Shown piece after piece: positions 1 through 7,010 of a stretch of 24,229 bases of DNA. Location: positions 1 through 24,229 of the IMG/VR virus record IMGVR_UViG_3300028384_001457; one strand, written 5' to 3'. The position numbers and the translations under genes are program-made. The DNA comes from a virus. The notes under the pieces were generated by a model that was not told the DNA's origin, searched no databases, and was given only the letters and a program-made list of their open reading frames with translations. The stretch's first letter is position 1. The number at the start of each line of letters is the position of its first letter.

Positions 1-550
1 CAAATAAATGAGCATCTATACATCCACATGGTGCATTTTTTTCTTTTATTTGACTGATTAAAAAATTAGCTGTTACATTATTTATAGCGTATGCATGTGT
101 ACCTGAAATTCTATGTACTGGTACTACCTTTTGTGGAGCCCCTGCTTTTGTATGATTATATCTTACTGGATCAAGCACACGATAACCTAATCCAACAAGC
201 ATCATATCAGGTACGTCGATATCAGGTTTGTGTAGCATAACCGCATCATGTTCAAGTATGACAGCAGCTGCAATCTTATTTTTTACAATGTCATTCCATA
301 TCGCATGATGACTTGCAGTACACGCCGCAGCTTTTGCTTGTTTACTATGAGCAGGAAAATTAGCACCGTTCAATGGATCAAATAAACCGAGTTTTGTCCA
401 TATTTCATGCTTACTCATATTACAAAAGCCATCCCAATATTGCCATGGCATATCAACTTTGTCACACGACTCAGCTGTTATTTTTGCATACTTATGAGAG
501 ATCTCTGATTCATGACGTAAGATATAAGCTTTTTGTGGTCTAGTATTCAT
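1..550 (-). CDS. Glycosyltransferase family 25-like protein, 3' part cut by window edge
   Basis: The frame opens with ATG at 550 (MNTRPQKAYILRHE) and stays open to base 1, about 183 codons, so the C-terminus is missing. The pattern AAACTASHHAIWNDIV followed about 15 residues later by AAVILEHDAVM resembles GT25 (LPS biosynthesis) enzymes, in which a conserved His/Trp helix precedes an EDD-type metal and sugar-nucleotide site; here that site reads LEHDA. The second half has RISGTHAYAINN, like the GT25 segment that follows the active site. The start lies 11 nt inside the end of the sulfotransferase-like gene, so the two are probably translated together. The likely role is addition of a sugar to a host or virion surface glycan. 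The family call is from motif recognition only; substrate unknown. Confidence 0.6.
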   Translation of the reverse strand, partial: MNTRPQKAYILRHESEISHKYAKITAESCDKVDMPWQYWDGFCNMSKHEIWTKLGLFDPLNGANFPAHSKQAKAAACTASHHAIWNDIVKNKIAAAVILEHDAVMLHKPDIDVPDMMLVGLGYRVLDPVRYNHTKAGAPQKVVPVHRISGTHAYAINNVTANFLISQIKEKNAPCGCIDAHLF

Positions 551-1160
551 ACCCAAATAACTCACAATCTTTTTGTAAAACAACTTTCAATCGTGATAGC
601 TGATCATCATTAAAATATGTTTTATAATCTTTTTCTCGTTCGGTCTTATTAAAGACTGGAAACTTTACATCTATTCCAAATACGTCACTTAACTTTTCTT
701 CAGCTTCAATTAGATTTTCTAATTTAAAAACATCATCGACAATCTTTACATCATTTTTGTATGCGTATTTCCATTGTGGTATAAAATGAGCACCGTTTGG
801 ATTTTCATACATTGAAATGACTTTATCTAATGTAAAGTTTCTTTTCATTCTTTGATGCAGCCACTTCCATTCGCTAATTACTCTATCGTACGGATTACGA
901 ACGATTGTAAAACTATAATTTACTTGTTGCCAAAGTTTTTCTTGAATTATAGCTTCGCACGTTGCATGTTGACTTTCGTATGGAAATGATCTTAAACGAG
1001 TTGATATAATATACTTTTGTCTTTGATCGGCTGTTAAATGTCTACTTAATTCATGATGATCTACATTTAGGCCATCATCATTCAAAAAGAATATTTCAAT
1101 AGATGTACCACCAGCTTTCGGTGTATGAAAGAAAAACGCATTATGCTTCGGTATAAACAT
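540..1160 (-). CDS. Sulfotransferase-family protein
   Basis: A 206-residue protein that fits the PAPS-dependent sulfotransferase fold. The N-terminus has a strand followed by TPKAGGTSIE (residues 13-22), the expected 5'-phosphosulfate-binding loop (PKxGGTS). Residues 85-97 read TIVRNPYDRVISE, the 3'-phosphate-binding motif (VRNPYDR). Length suits a compact Sulfotransfer_2-type enzyme. The start ATG overlaps the previous stop as TAATG, indicating translational coupling to the 200-residue gene upstream. Neighbours are methyltransferases and a GT25-like enzyme, so the acceptor is probably a carbohydrate or lipid-linked glycan. No signal peptide is seen, so it should act in the cytoplasm on a precursor. 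Acceptor identity is inference. Confidence 0.75.
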   Translation of the reverse strand: MFIPKHNAFFFHTPKAGGTSIEIFFLNDDGLNVDHHELSRHLTADQRQKYIISTRLRSFPYESQHATCEAIIQEKLWQQVNYSFTIVRNPYDRVISEWKWLHQRMKRNFTLDKVISMYENPNGAHFIPQWKYAYKNDVKIVDDVFKLENLIEAEEKLSDVFGIDVKFPVFNKTEREKDYKTYFNDDQLSRLKVVLQKDCELFGYEY

Positions 1161-1762
1161 TATACAACCTCGAACATTTCAGGATATGTTTCGTACATGT
1201 GAGACAGAACAACTTCTTCATCATATACTGGATAATTATCTTTTACCCAAAATAATGTTTCATTAAAACTATCAATCGTTTCGTCACGTATACTCTTTGG
1301 TATTGCAATCACTTGACCAAGTATGTGTGTATTGAGTCTTCGAAAAGGTGTGTCTCCTAGCATAAATGGATTCTTATGCATTTTACGATATTGATTGACT
1401 ACGATTTTGTCTTTCATTTTTGATTTGATAAGATCAAAATTACGTGCTGAAACGCAATCAACCCACACCGCATCATCATCAATTTGTTTTGTTAAGAGTA
1501 TTTTACTGCACCATATACGACTAAGTTGTGTCATCGTTTCAGGCGTTACTTCAATGCCAAATTTTAAATGACAAGGTGAACGTGTAAAATCATCGATGTG
1601 TTCGCTAGCAGGAGGAGAACAGATGATTTCGGTAGGAGCAATATCTCTCTTTACATCAGTAAAGAGTATATCAACATTCTTTTTTCGTAGTTCCGTGAGA
1701 TGTTTTTTGGCAGATTGTTTTGGATTATTATCTACTGGCCAATACGCTGAAAATACTTTCAT
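1160..1762 (-). CDS. Unknown protein, possibly glycosyltransferase-like
   Basis: A 200-residue protein with no certain family. It begins MKVFSAYWPVDNN and has a central DDDAVWVDCVSARNFDLI. An acidic run followed by a W-[IV]-D motif is reminiscent of HtrL/YibB-type or other small glycosyltransferase-like proteins, in which such a motif sits at the metal site. The later NTHILGQVIAIPKSI and the acidic YPVYDEEVVLSHMYETYPE also fit that pattern loosely. The stop overlaps the sulfotransferase start (TAATG) and the start overlaps the FkbM-like stop (ATGA), so it belongs to the same surface-modification operon. No signal peptide or membrane helix is seen. The gene is well supported by its frame and couplings; the function is a guess. 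Confidence 0.45.
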   Translation of the reverse strand: MKVFSAYWPVDNNPKQSAKKHLTELRKKNVDILFTDVKRDIAPTEIICSPPASEHIDDFTRSPCHLKFGIEVTPETMTQLSRIWCSKILLTKQIDDDAVWVDCVSARNFDLIKSKMKDKIVVNQYRKMHKNPFMLGDTPFRRLNTHILGQVIAIPKSIRDETIDSFNETLFWVKDNYPVYDEEVVLSHMYETYPEMFEVV

Positions 1763-2367
1763 TTATATACAAGTTCAGTATCCATACTATCGATTTTTTT
1801 ATAGCTATATCCAATCGATGCATATAATTCACACACTTTATTTACTAAGAGAGGCTTCGAATGTTTATGTTCGAACATAATTCTTTTTGGATAGTATCGA
1901 GTTTCTTTATCTGTAAGATAAGAAAATAAATGATGCAGAATTTGATGATCACCGCCCTCAACATCTATTTTTAGAAAATCGACGGCACCAACGTTGTATT
2001 GATCAAATAATTCACCGATCGGTATTTGTGGTATTTTCTTTGATACGTATAAATGTTCCTTTTTAAATCTAATTGCGTCCGGATGCATTTCATCGATACG
2101 ACTACACCCTTTCCACCAAAACGGGAGATCATGTTCTTCTATGACCTCAGGTGGCATATAGTATATTATACTTTCTCTGCGTTTATTATCGAGAGAGACA
2201 GCAGCATTTATCTTTTGTACATTTGGTTTTTCAGGAAGTTTGTCGAGATAAAAATCTAAAGGTTCGATTGTTAATCCAATAGCAGAATGATCGCATTCTT
2301 CAATAAGTGTTCTGAAGTCGCTAGTGCCGATCTCAATAAAATCATAATCTATTTTATTGTCCACCAT
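1759..2367 (-). CDS. FkbM-family SAM-dependent methyltransferase
   Basis: A 202-residue protein. Residues 10-18 (FIEIGTSDF) form the first SAM-binding strand and loop (motif I, here EIGTSD rather than DxGxxxG). IGLTIEPLDFY contains the acidic residue after strand 2 (IEP), expected to hold the SAM ribose. VDFLKIDVEGGDHQIL matches the FkbM (Methyltransf_21) signature KIDVEGxE. Such enzymes O-methylate sugars or other small molecules. The start lies 19 nt inside the upstream methyltransferase gene, and the stop overlaps the next start as ATGA. The family is clear; the substrate is unknown but is probably glycan-related given the sulfotransferase and glycosyltransferase downstream. Confidence 0.75.
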   Translation of the reverse strand: MVDNKIDYDFIEIGTSDFRTLIEECDHSAIGLTIEPLDFYLDKLPEKPNVQKINAAVSLDNKRRESIIYYMPPEVIEEHDLPFWWKGCSRIDEMHPDAIRFKKEHLYVSKKIPQIPIGELFDQYNVGAVDFLKIDVEGGDHQILHHLFSYLTDKETRYYPKRIMFEHKHSKPLLVNKVCELYASIGYSYKKIDSMDTELVYK

Positions 2368-2885
2368 GTGGCAAATTCCTCACTTGTAGTTTCAATTTTT
2401 TTATCATATTTTTCACAAAACTCTGTCACAGCGGGTATGATTCCGTATATATGACCACGCTTTTTATTACCTTCGATATAATCGTGGCCAGAAATGATTC
2501 CATTCTTTTTTACTTTTGGATACCATGCGGCAATATCACTTGATACTGCTTCGTATGTATGATCGCCATCGAGATAAACGAAATCTATAGATTCATCTTC
2601 AAATTGTTTTGCAGCTTCAATACTAAAATCGCGGATGAGAATACCGGGTTTGATTTTTCGATTGATTTTTTCATACAAAACATCTAATGATTCTTGTGTT
2701 GAAAATTCAGAACCGGGAGGAGCATCATTATAGATTACATATGGATCAACACCATAAAACTGTGTTGGATTTAAGTTCTGCATAATAAGCTTTGAGTAAC
2801 TACCTGCCCAGACACCTACTTCAACGGCTACTTCAACATCCCCTAATTTATTTTTTACTTGATTTAACCATTGATTACGATTCAT
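2349..2885 (-). CDS. Class I SAM methyltransferase (Methyltransf_24-like)
   Basis: A 178-residue protein from the ATG at 2885; a start at 2897 is also open (four extra residues) but has no spacing for a ribosome site, whereas 2885 forms a TAATG overlap with the preceding stop and has AAAGG about 11 nt upstream. AVEVGVWAGSYSKLIM is SAM motif I (E-x-G-x-x-x-G). FYGVDPYV ends strand 2. IDFVYLDGDHTYEAV followed by KKNGIISGHDY is the DGDHxYexV...GGxxxGHDY pattern of Methyltransf_24 enzymes, which act on sugars or small metabolites. It runs into the FkbM-like gene. No signal peptide. Specific acceptor unknown. Confidence 0.75.
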   Translation of the reverse strand: MNRNQWLNQVKNKLGDVEVAVEVGVWAGSYSKLIMQNLNPTQFYGVDPYVIYNDAPPGSEFSTQESLDVLYEKINRKIKPGILIRDFSIEAAKQFEDESIDFVYLDGDHTYEAVSSDIAAWYPKVKKNGIISGHDYIEGNKKRGHIYGIIPAVTEFCEKYDKKIETTSEEFATWWTIK

Positions 2886-4114
2886 TATTTCTGCCATCCT
2901 TTTATAATATCGGCAGAGAAGTTAGCTCTTGAGAATTCCATTCTATCGACAATCTTCACTGCATCGTTGCTTAAATGATCGATCGCAACAAATCCCTCAG
3001 GTGATGTGACCTTAAATCCATTGCGAGTTCTCAGGAATGTTGACATACTACCTGCTTCGTTCATTTTATTTATAATCAATTGTTTGGCGTCTGAGAGAGT
3101 GACCATAAGCTTAAATAGATTTTCAAAATCTGCAGCTGAATACTGAGTAAAAATCTTAAGAGTCTGTGCCTGCTTTGCTTTTACAGATGCCTTGCCTTTT
3201 TCTGAAGTACGTTGAGCTGATTGCTTGCCGTAGTATTGAGTAATGTAGTCAATTAATTTACGAGCATGAGTACGTGGATTAGCTCGCTGACCTGCTCGTA
3301 CAAATGTATTATTGAATGTCTTTACTCGAAGTTTGAGCTCTTCGTTTGTTGCAATGCCATTTAAGAGACCTGCTGGTACGGCATTGAATAACACACCTGC
3401 TTCAGACAATTTCGCTGATACGGCCGCAGTCTCGGCTTTTGAGAAGGTGGCTTTTCCGGTTTCGTCTCTGTAGGTGGCGTCTGTTTGCCAGATTGAGCTC
3501 GATTGATTAAACTTTGAAGCAATATCACGTCCAAAAGAAGCCGACATTGATTCGAAAGTTGACCCTGTGTAAGTTGTATGCCACACGACTCCAATGTTAG
3601 CTCTGGAGATTTGTCTTCCAAGCGGGGAGTTGACTGGGACAGCGTAGACAATAGTATTAGGCTGAAAAGTAAAATAGGCTTGACCATCGATCTTCTCCTT
3701 TTTAACGTCACCCTTCGTGAACATTAAATCGCCTTGATAAACTCCACTCTTCACACCGAGTTTTGAAAATTCTGATAATGCGACAAGTAACTTAGCTTGT
3801 AGATCACCAGTTGTATCTGCTTTGACATCAGCTGGAGTCTTGTACACTTTTGGATTCTTATTGAATACACCTTTTTTTTTTTTAATGATTTTGCGATCAG
3901 ATTGATCTACACCAGCGAATACTGCGGGACTTCCATCCCATTTGACAGTTCGTGCTATATTTTGATTAGATGAACCAGCTAACATATCTCGTAATGAACG
4001 AAGAAAGTTAATAGCCTTGCGAGTACCTACAACACCTTCATTGAACATCATATCTTCGATGTGTTCCATGTGGGTGTTCTTTTGTTCAGTAATATACTGG
4101 TTAAACTTTTGCAT
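2885..4114 (-). CDS. Large phage protein with ligase-type nucleotidyltransferase motifs (DUF6267-like)
   Basis: A 409-residue protein of a type conserved in T4-like marine phages (recognised as resembling DUF6267). TVKWDGSPAVFAG holds KWDG at residues 58-61, the KxDG signature of motif I, where Lys takes the AMP or GMP in ligases and capping enzymes. GVYQGDLMF (124-132) resembles motif III/IIIa, SPEGFVAID (371-379) resembles motif IV (EGxV) and AVKIVDR (385-391) resembles motif V (xKxxx). The order is correct for a covalent nucleotidyltransferase, though motifs I and IV are further apart than in compact ligases. A run of 12 A residues (3872-3883) encodes KKKK just after motif I. Start at 4114 sits 14 nt inside a mini gene. 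Activity is inferred from motifs. Confidence 0.6.
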   Translation of the reverse strand: MQKFNQYITEQKNTHMEHIEDMMFNEGVVGTRKAINFLRSLRDMLAGSSNQNIARTVKWDGSPAVFAGVDQSDRKIIKKKKGVFNKNPKVYKTPADVKADTTGDLQAKLLVALSEFSKLGVKSGVYQGDLMFTKGDVKKEKIDGQAYFTFQPNTIVYAVPVNSPLGRQISRANIGVVWHTTYTGSTFESMSASFGRDIASKFNQSSSIWQTDATYRDETGKATFSKAETAAVSAKLSEAGVLFNAVPAGLLNGIATNEELKLRVKTFNNTFVRAGQRANPRTHARKLIDYITQYYGKQSAQRTSEKGKASVKAKQAQTLKIFTQYSAADFENLFKLMVTLSDAKQLIINKMNEAGSMSTFLRTRNGFKVTSPEGFVAIDHLSNDAVKIVDRMEFSRANFSADIIKGWQK

Positions 4115-4244
4115 TTATAATCTCGCTTGCTTTGTGCTTCCATACATTTGGAAATAATCCATGTACAAAACAAACAAAGGACAATGTCCACGCCCTCTGT
4201 AGATGTTGAAAGTATGTCATATTCTCTTCTTCAAGATGACTCAT
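4101..4244 (-). CDS. 47-residue DUF6356-like mini protein
   Basis: A small frame that fills the gap between the alternative oxidase and ligase-like genes. It starts with ATG at 4244, 14 nt inside the oxidase gene, and ends 14 nt inside the next gene. The protein begins MSHLEEENMTYFQHLQRAW, then LSFVCFVHGLFPNVWKHKAS. The order N-M-T-Y-x-x-H-(x)-A, a short hydrophobic stretch, then HGLFP and a basic K-A-S matches small proteins I recognise as DUF6356, found in marine bacteria and phages. The hydrophobic segment (about residues 19-31) may dip into the membrane. Tight overlaps on both sides argue it is real. Function unknown; the position next to a membrane-bound oxidase may or may not be meaningful. 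Confidence 0.6.
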   Translation of the reverse strand: MSHLEEENMTYFQHLQRAWTLSFVCFVHGLFPNVWKHKASEIINAKV

Positions 4245-4809
4245 TTGCGTACCTTAAATTGGCCTGACTATGACCACGTTCGTCTTCTCTTATGTATTTA
4301 ATCATATCAGATAGTTTAGCATCAGGTAACATATTATAGTATTCTTTTGCAATTTCTGGTGCATCAACATTCTCAATATTACCGGCTTCAATCTCAGCCA
4401 AATAATCTGTGTAGCTTCTAACTGCCTCTTCCTCGAAGTATGCAATTGTAAGATGTGCAGTACGTGGCGATATTAGATACAAGAGTAAGTAATAATGCCA
4501 AAACACCATCTGCGCTACAATAATAATAAAACGTTCGAGTGCAGTCGGATGAACGATTTCCATAAAGAACATTAAATGCTTACGTTCATTTTCGGCTTCG
4601 GCTAACAACTCATGAATCTTATGACCATTACCTCGTTGCAATCGTCGAAGACTCTTTAGATGTGTTAGCATACCACCGATCATGCCGGGTACACCGGCAA
4701 CAGTCTCGAGTACAAGTGCTCTTTGGCCGTACTTCTTACGAAAGAAAGTATCGGCAAAAAAGCGAAAGAATTTAGTCTGACTCTGGGCGAATAGGTTGCG
4801 TTTCTTCAT
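4231..4809 (-). CDS. aox: Alternative oxidase (ubiquinol:oxygen oxidoreductase, di-iron)
   Basis: A 192-residue di-iron carboxylate protein of the AOX/PTOX family, which reduces O2 to water with electrons from ubiquinol without pumping protons. All ligand motifs are present: LETVAGVPGM (E35), NERKH (E75, H78), FEEEAV (E126-E128) and REDERGH (E177, H180). The two E-x-x-H spacings match known AOX. Hydrophobic stretches at about 93-113 fit the membrane-facing helices of this monotopic enzyme. It is short because it lacks the N-terminal extension of mitochondrial forms. The start overlaps an upstream lipoprotein gene by 38 nt, and no earlier in-frame ATG is needed for the family core. It probably keeps electron flow or redox balance going in the infected cell. 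Family call is firm; physiological role is inference. Confidence 0.9.
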   Translation of the reverse strand: MKKRNLFAQSQTKFFRFFADTFFRKKYGQRALVLETVAGVPGMIGGMLTHLKSLRRLQRGNGHKIHELLAEAENERKHLMFFMEIVHPTALERFIIIVAQMVFWHYYLLLYLISPRTAHLTIAYFEEEAVRSYTDYLAEIEAGNIENVDAPEIAKEYYNMLPDAKLSDMIKYIREDERGHSQANLRYANESS

Positions 4810-4990
4810 ATAGTTTACAGTATACCTTTGTTTCTTCTACGTCGGCGCAAATGAGTGCGCCATACATTGGTGTGCATTTCTCTCTAACAACCGTATAACT
4901 ACCAAAGTCAATACATATTCTACTATCTTCTTCGACAGTTGTACATGCCGAAACTGCTAAAACATTCAATAATACCAATAATTTTTTCAT
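4772..4990 (-). CDS. Small predicted lipoprotein
   Basis: A 72-residue protein with a lysine-rich start and hydrophobic core (MKKLLVLLNVLAVSAC) ending in a good lipobox, V-S-A-C, with Cys16 as the expected lipidated residue. The mature part has four further cysteines (ICIDFG, EKCTP, LICAD, VYCKL), which could form two disulfides in the periplasm. The start overlaps the preceding stop as ATGA. Its 3' end overlaps the alternative oxidase start by 38 nt in another frame. No family recognised. A role at the inner or outer membrane surface during infection is possible but not shown. Confidence 0.65.
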   Translation of the reverse strand: MKKLLVLLNVLAVSACTTVEEDSRICIDFGSYTVVREKCTPMYGALICADVEETKVYCKLYEETQPIRPESD

Positions 4991-6369
4991 TCATAGACCT
5001 TCACGTGAACACTAGAGAGTTTTGATTGACTGCCAGCATAGTTAAACACACTATTTACGACAGCGTCCGACTTCTTACTGGCTTTATTTTTATGTAAAGC
5101 GTATAAGAAATATGTTACCCCCAGTTTCGCATGAATCCACTCGAGTTCTTTTTGAGGAATTTCCTTCATAAACTCATCTTTATTGAGTGTTGAATCCATG
5201 TCTTTTGCCATATTCCAAAACTTTGTGAGCTTTTGGCTATGAGCATTTTTTATCATTCTTGCATCTGTTTTTAAAACACCATTATCTGGTAATTTAAAGG
5301 TCGATGGTAGATATTCTTCTGCATATTCTTGTAATTTTCCCCAACCGGCTCCACCCTGTCTTGCAGTTTTACCGGTAATTTCAGCTTTTAAAGTGCCCAT
5401 TGAAGAATTAGCTCTTACATCAAGAGATCCTCTTACACCTTTATTTGTCAATATAACTTCACCGCCCTTACTACTATAAAAACTAGATCTTGCAGTTTTG
5501 CCACTTGGCAATGATGATACAAATTTTACATCGTCTGGCCGAGCAGGAGTATCATTGACTTTAGAAGTTTTAATAAACTTTTCTCTTTCTACTTTCTTTA
5601 GTGAAATACCAACTATCTTCTTATCTCGAAATCCACGTATCAATGAATTATTATATTCTTGTATAGTTTTAACTGGCATTTTTTCAATATCAAAGTTTTT
5701 ATCGATTGCCCATATATCACCCGGATTCCACTTATCATCTGTGAGTGATGTTAACTTTGAATTTCGAAAGGCTTTAGTTTTTTGCGTATATATTTTTTTC
5801 ATAATAGCATCATCACGGTGAAACGTATGATTACTGTTAATATATCCATCTGCTAATAATTTTTTAGCACCGAAATATGCTGATGCATGCCACTTTGAAT
5901 CAAGATCATAACATTGATCAAAAGAAGTACTACCTACATGAACTTTTTGATATGCAGCTTTTAATTTTGTTTTATTAATTTTAGAAAGCTCAATACTTGG
6001 CTCATTTACTATAATTTGACAATATATGCATTGTAAAGATTCTGCAATTGCGGTTTGATCTGTACCACCGCCGGCACCGGCACCACCACCAAAAATAGCA
6101 GACTTACCAATTTGAGATGAGCTAATCAATATACCGTCAGCTGTTTCAAGTTGCATAGCTTTTCCATTTATACCATCTGATATAAACTTAGCAACAGCAT
6201 CCTTATTAGCTTTATTATTTTTTAATTTGAATTCTTTTTCGTCGGCAGCATACTGCAAAGTAGTACTATTGGTGATCGCATCTAAAAGAATAGTGATGCG
6301 TTGTTCACCAGTATTACTGTTCTTTTTTCTAAGTTCGCCGGGTGCTAGTTTCTGCATGGAAAATCCCAT
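4987..6369 (-). CDS. Conserved phage protein, possible nuclease-fold protein (function uncertain)
   Basis: A 460-residue protein with no signal peptide. A glycine-rich linker (FGGGAGAGGGTDQ, about residues 92-104) separates a small N-terminal region from the main part. NPGDIWAIDKN followed about 35 residues later by KIVGISLKKVE recalls the D...(S/E)xK layout of PD-(D/E)XK nuclease-like proteins, where GISLKK strands are common, but catalytic competence cannot be judged. FQCYD, HRDD and two Cys (CIYC) are other visible features. A start at 6357 (MQKLAPGELRKK) is also possible: GGGA lies 6 nt before that ATG, while 6369 has no ribosome site. A GATAAATA box and a palindrome lie just upstream. 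The function call is weak. Confidence 0.5.
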   Translation of the reverse strand: MGFSMQKLAPGELRKKNSNTGEQRITILLDAITNSTTLQYAADEKEFKLKNNKANKDAVAKFISDGINGKAMQLETADGILISSSQIGKSAIFGGGAGAGGGTDQTAIAESLQCIYCQIIVNEPSIELSKINKTKLKAAYQKVHVGSTSFDQCYDLDSKWHASAYFGAKKLLADGYINSNHTFHRDDAIMKKIYTQKTKAFRNSKLTSLTDDKWNPGDIWAIDKNFDIEKMPVKTIQEYNNSLIRGFRDKKIVGISLKKVEREKFIKTSKVNDTPARPDDVKFVSSLPSGKTARSSFYSSKGGEVILTNKGVRGSLDVRANSSMGTLKAEITGKTARQGGAGWGKLQEYAEEYLPSTFKLPDNGVLKTDARMIKNAHSQKLTKFWNMAKDMDSTLNKDEFMKEIPQKELEWIHAKLGVTYFLYALHKNKASKKSDAVVNSVFNYAGSQSKLSSVHVKVYE

Positions 6370-6395
6370 AGAATGATTCTATGAGACTATTTATC
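6368..6395 (-). promoter_or_regulatory. Putative late promoter plus 15-nt palindrome before the 460-residue gene
   Basis: Reading the minus strand, GATAAATA occupies 6395-6388, fitting the NATAAATA form of T4-like late promoters. It is followed by ATAGAAT-n-ATTCTAT (6382-6368), a perfect 7-bp inverted repeat with a one-base centre whose last two bases are the first two of the ATG at 6369. If transcription starts about 6 nt past the box, the repeat would lie at the 5' end of the mRNA. The box overlaps the stop codon of the upstream gene. Confidence 0.4.
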
Positions 6396-6984
6396 ATGCA
6401 GCATATTGGAACCAGTCAGGAACAGGACGCTTTGACCAAACCATTTTGAAGCGATGTTGCTTGGTTTGATAGAACTTACGATAAGAACCAATGACATCAT
6501 GATGATCGATGCATTCAGGATTAGCGCCCATTGCGAGCGGCATAGGAGTAAGTTCGAGTGATGGATTAATTTTATCAGGAGGAATCATCAGCCATGGAAC
6601 AAGCGACTCTGATTTGTGATCTTTGCCATAGCGATGTGTATACTCGTCACATAATGCAATAAACATCTGTACTGCCCACTTGTAATTGCCAAGTGTTTCC
6701 ATGGCCCATAGAGTACATGGATGTTTCATATGTGCGGCTTTATAGAGTGTAGACTCACGCTCATCTGATAAAATCCAGTGCTTCTTCATACGAGGTTCAC
6801 CAGACTTTAGATAGACTTGATTGCCTTGTTTATCGAAGGCATCTACCATGGTTAGCTGGCCATCGAGAAGCCGATGAACAGTGCATAGCATCTGAGCTTC
6901 TTCGACAACCATCTTAGGTACATGCTTATCACAGTGTGACATAGCACATTCTTTTGGAGTATTTTCAATAATAAATCTGTTCAT
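6394..6984 (-). CDS. Conserved phage protein with HCDKH motif
   Basis: A 196-residue soluble protein of a type I recognise in many large phages and some large DNA viruses: an N-terminal SHCDKHVPKMVVEEAQML, a central HMKHPCTLWAMETLGNYKW, then LCDEYTHRYGKDHKS and a C-terminal RPVPDWF. Repeated His, Cys and Asp residues (HCDKH, HPC, YRYGKxH) suggest a metal or nucleic-acid site. Some databases place such proteins near pyrimidine-dimer glycosylases, but the sequence lacks the T4 DenV N-terminus, so I do not assign that activity. Upstream is a TATAAT hexamer (on the minus strand, CTGTATAATTTATATC directly before the ATG) with no clear -35. Gene confident, function unknown. Confidence 0.6.
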   Translation of the reverse strand: MNRFIIENTPKECAMSHCDKHVPKMVVEEAQMLCTVHRLLDGQLTMVDAFDKQGNQVYLKSGEPRMKKHWILSDERESTLYKAAHMKHPCTLWAMETLGNYKWAVQMFIALCDEYTHRYGKDHKSESLVPWLMIPPDKINPSLELTPMPLAMGANPECIDHHDVIGSYRKFYQTKQHRFKMVWSKRPVPDWFQYAA

Positions 6985-7010
6985 GATATAAATTATACAG
7001 TAGGTTGAGA

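Noticed and set aside
3361-3711. Second minus-strand frame of 116 residues inside the ligase-like gene
   Set aside because: Fully embedded in a well-supported gene in another frame, low-complexity Pro/Lys/Ser composition, no ribosome site.
6394-6984. T4 DenV-type pyrimidine-dimer glycosylase
   Set aside because: Length and the HCDKH/HPC motifs differ from DenV, and its N-terminal catalytic Thr context is absent.
6985-7010. TATAAT hexamer before the HCDKH protein as a promoter
   Set aside because: No -35 at proper spacing and only 26 nt between genes; mentioned with the gene but not called.
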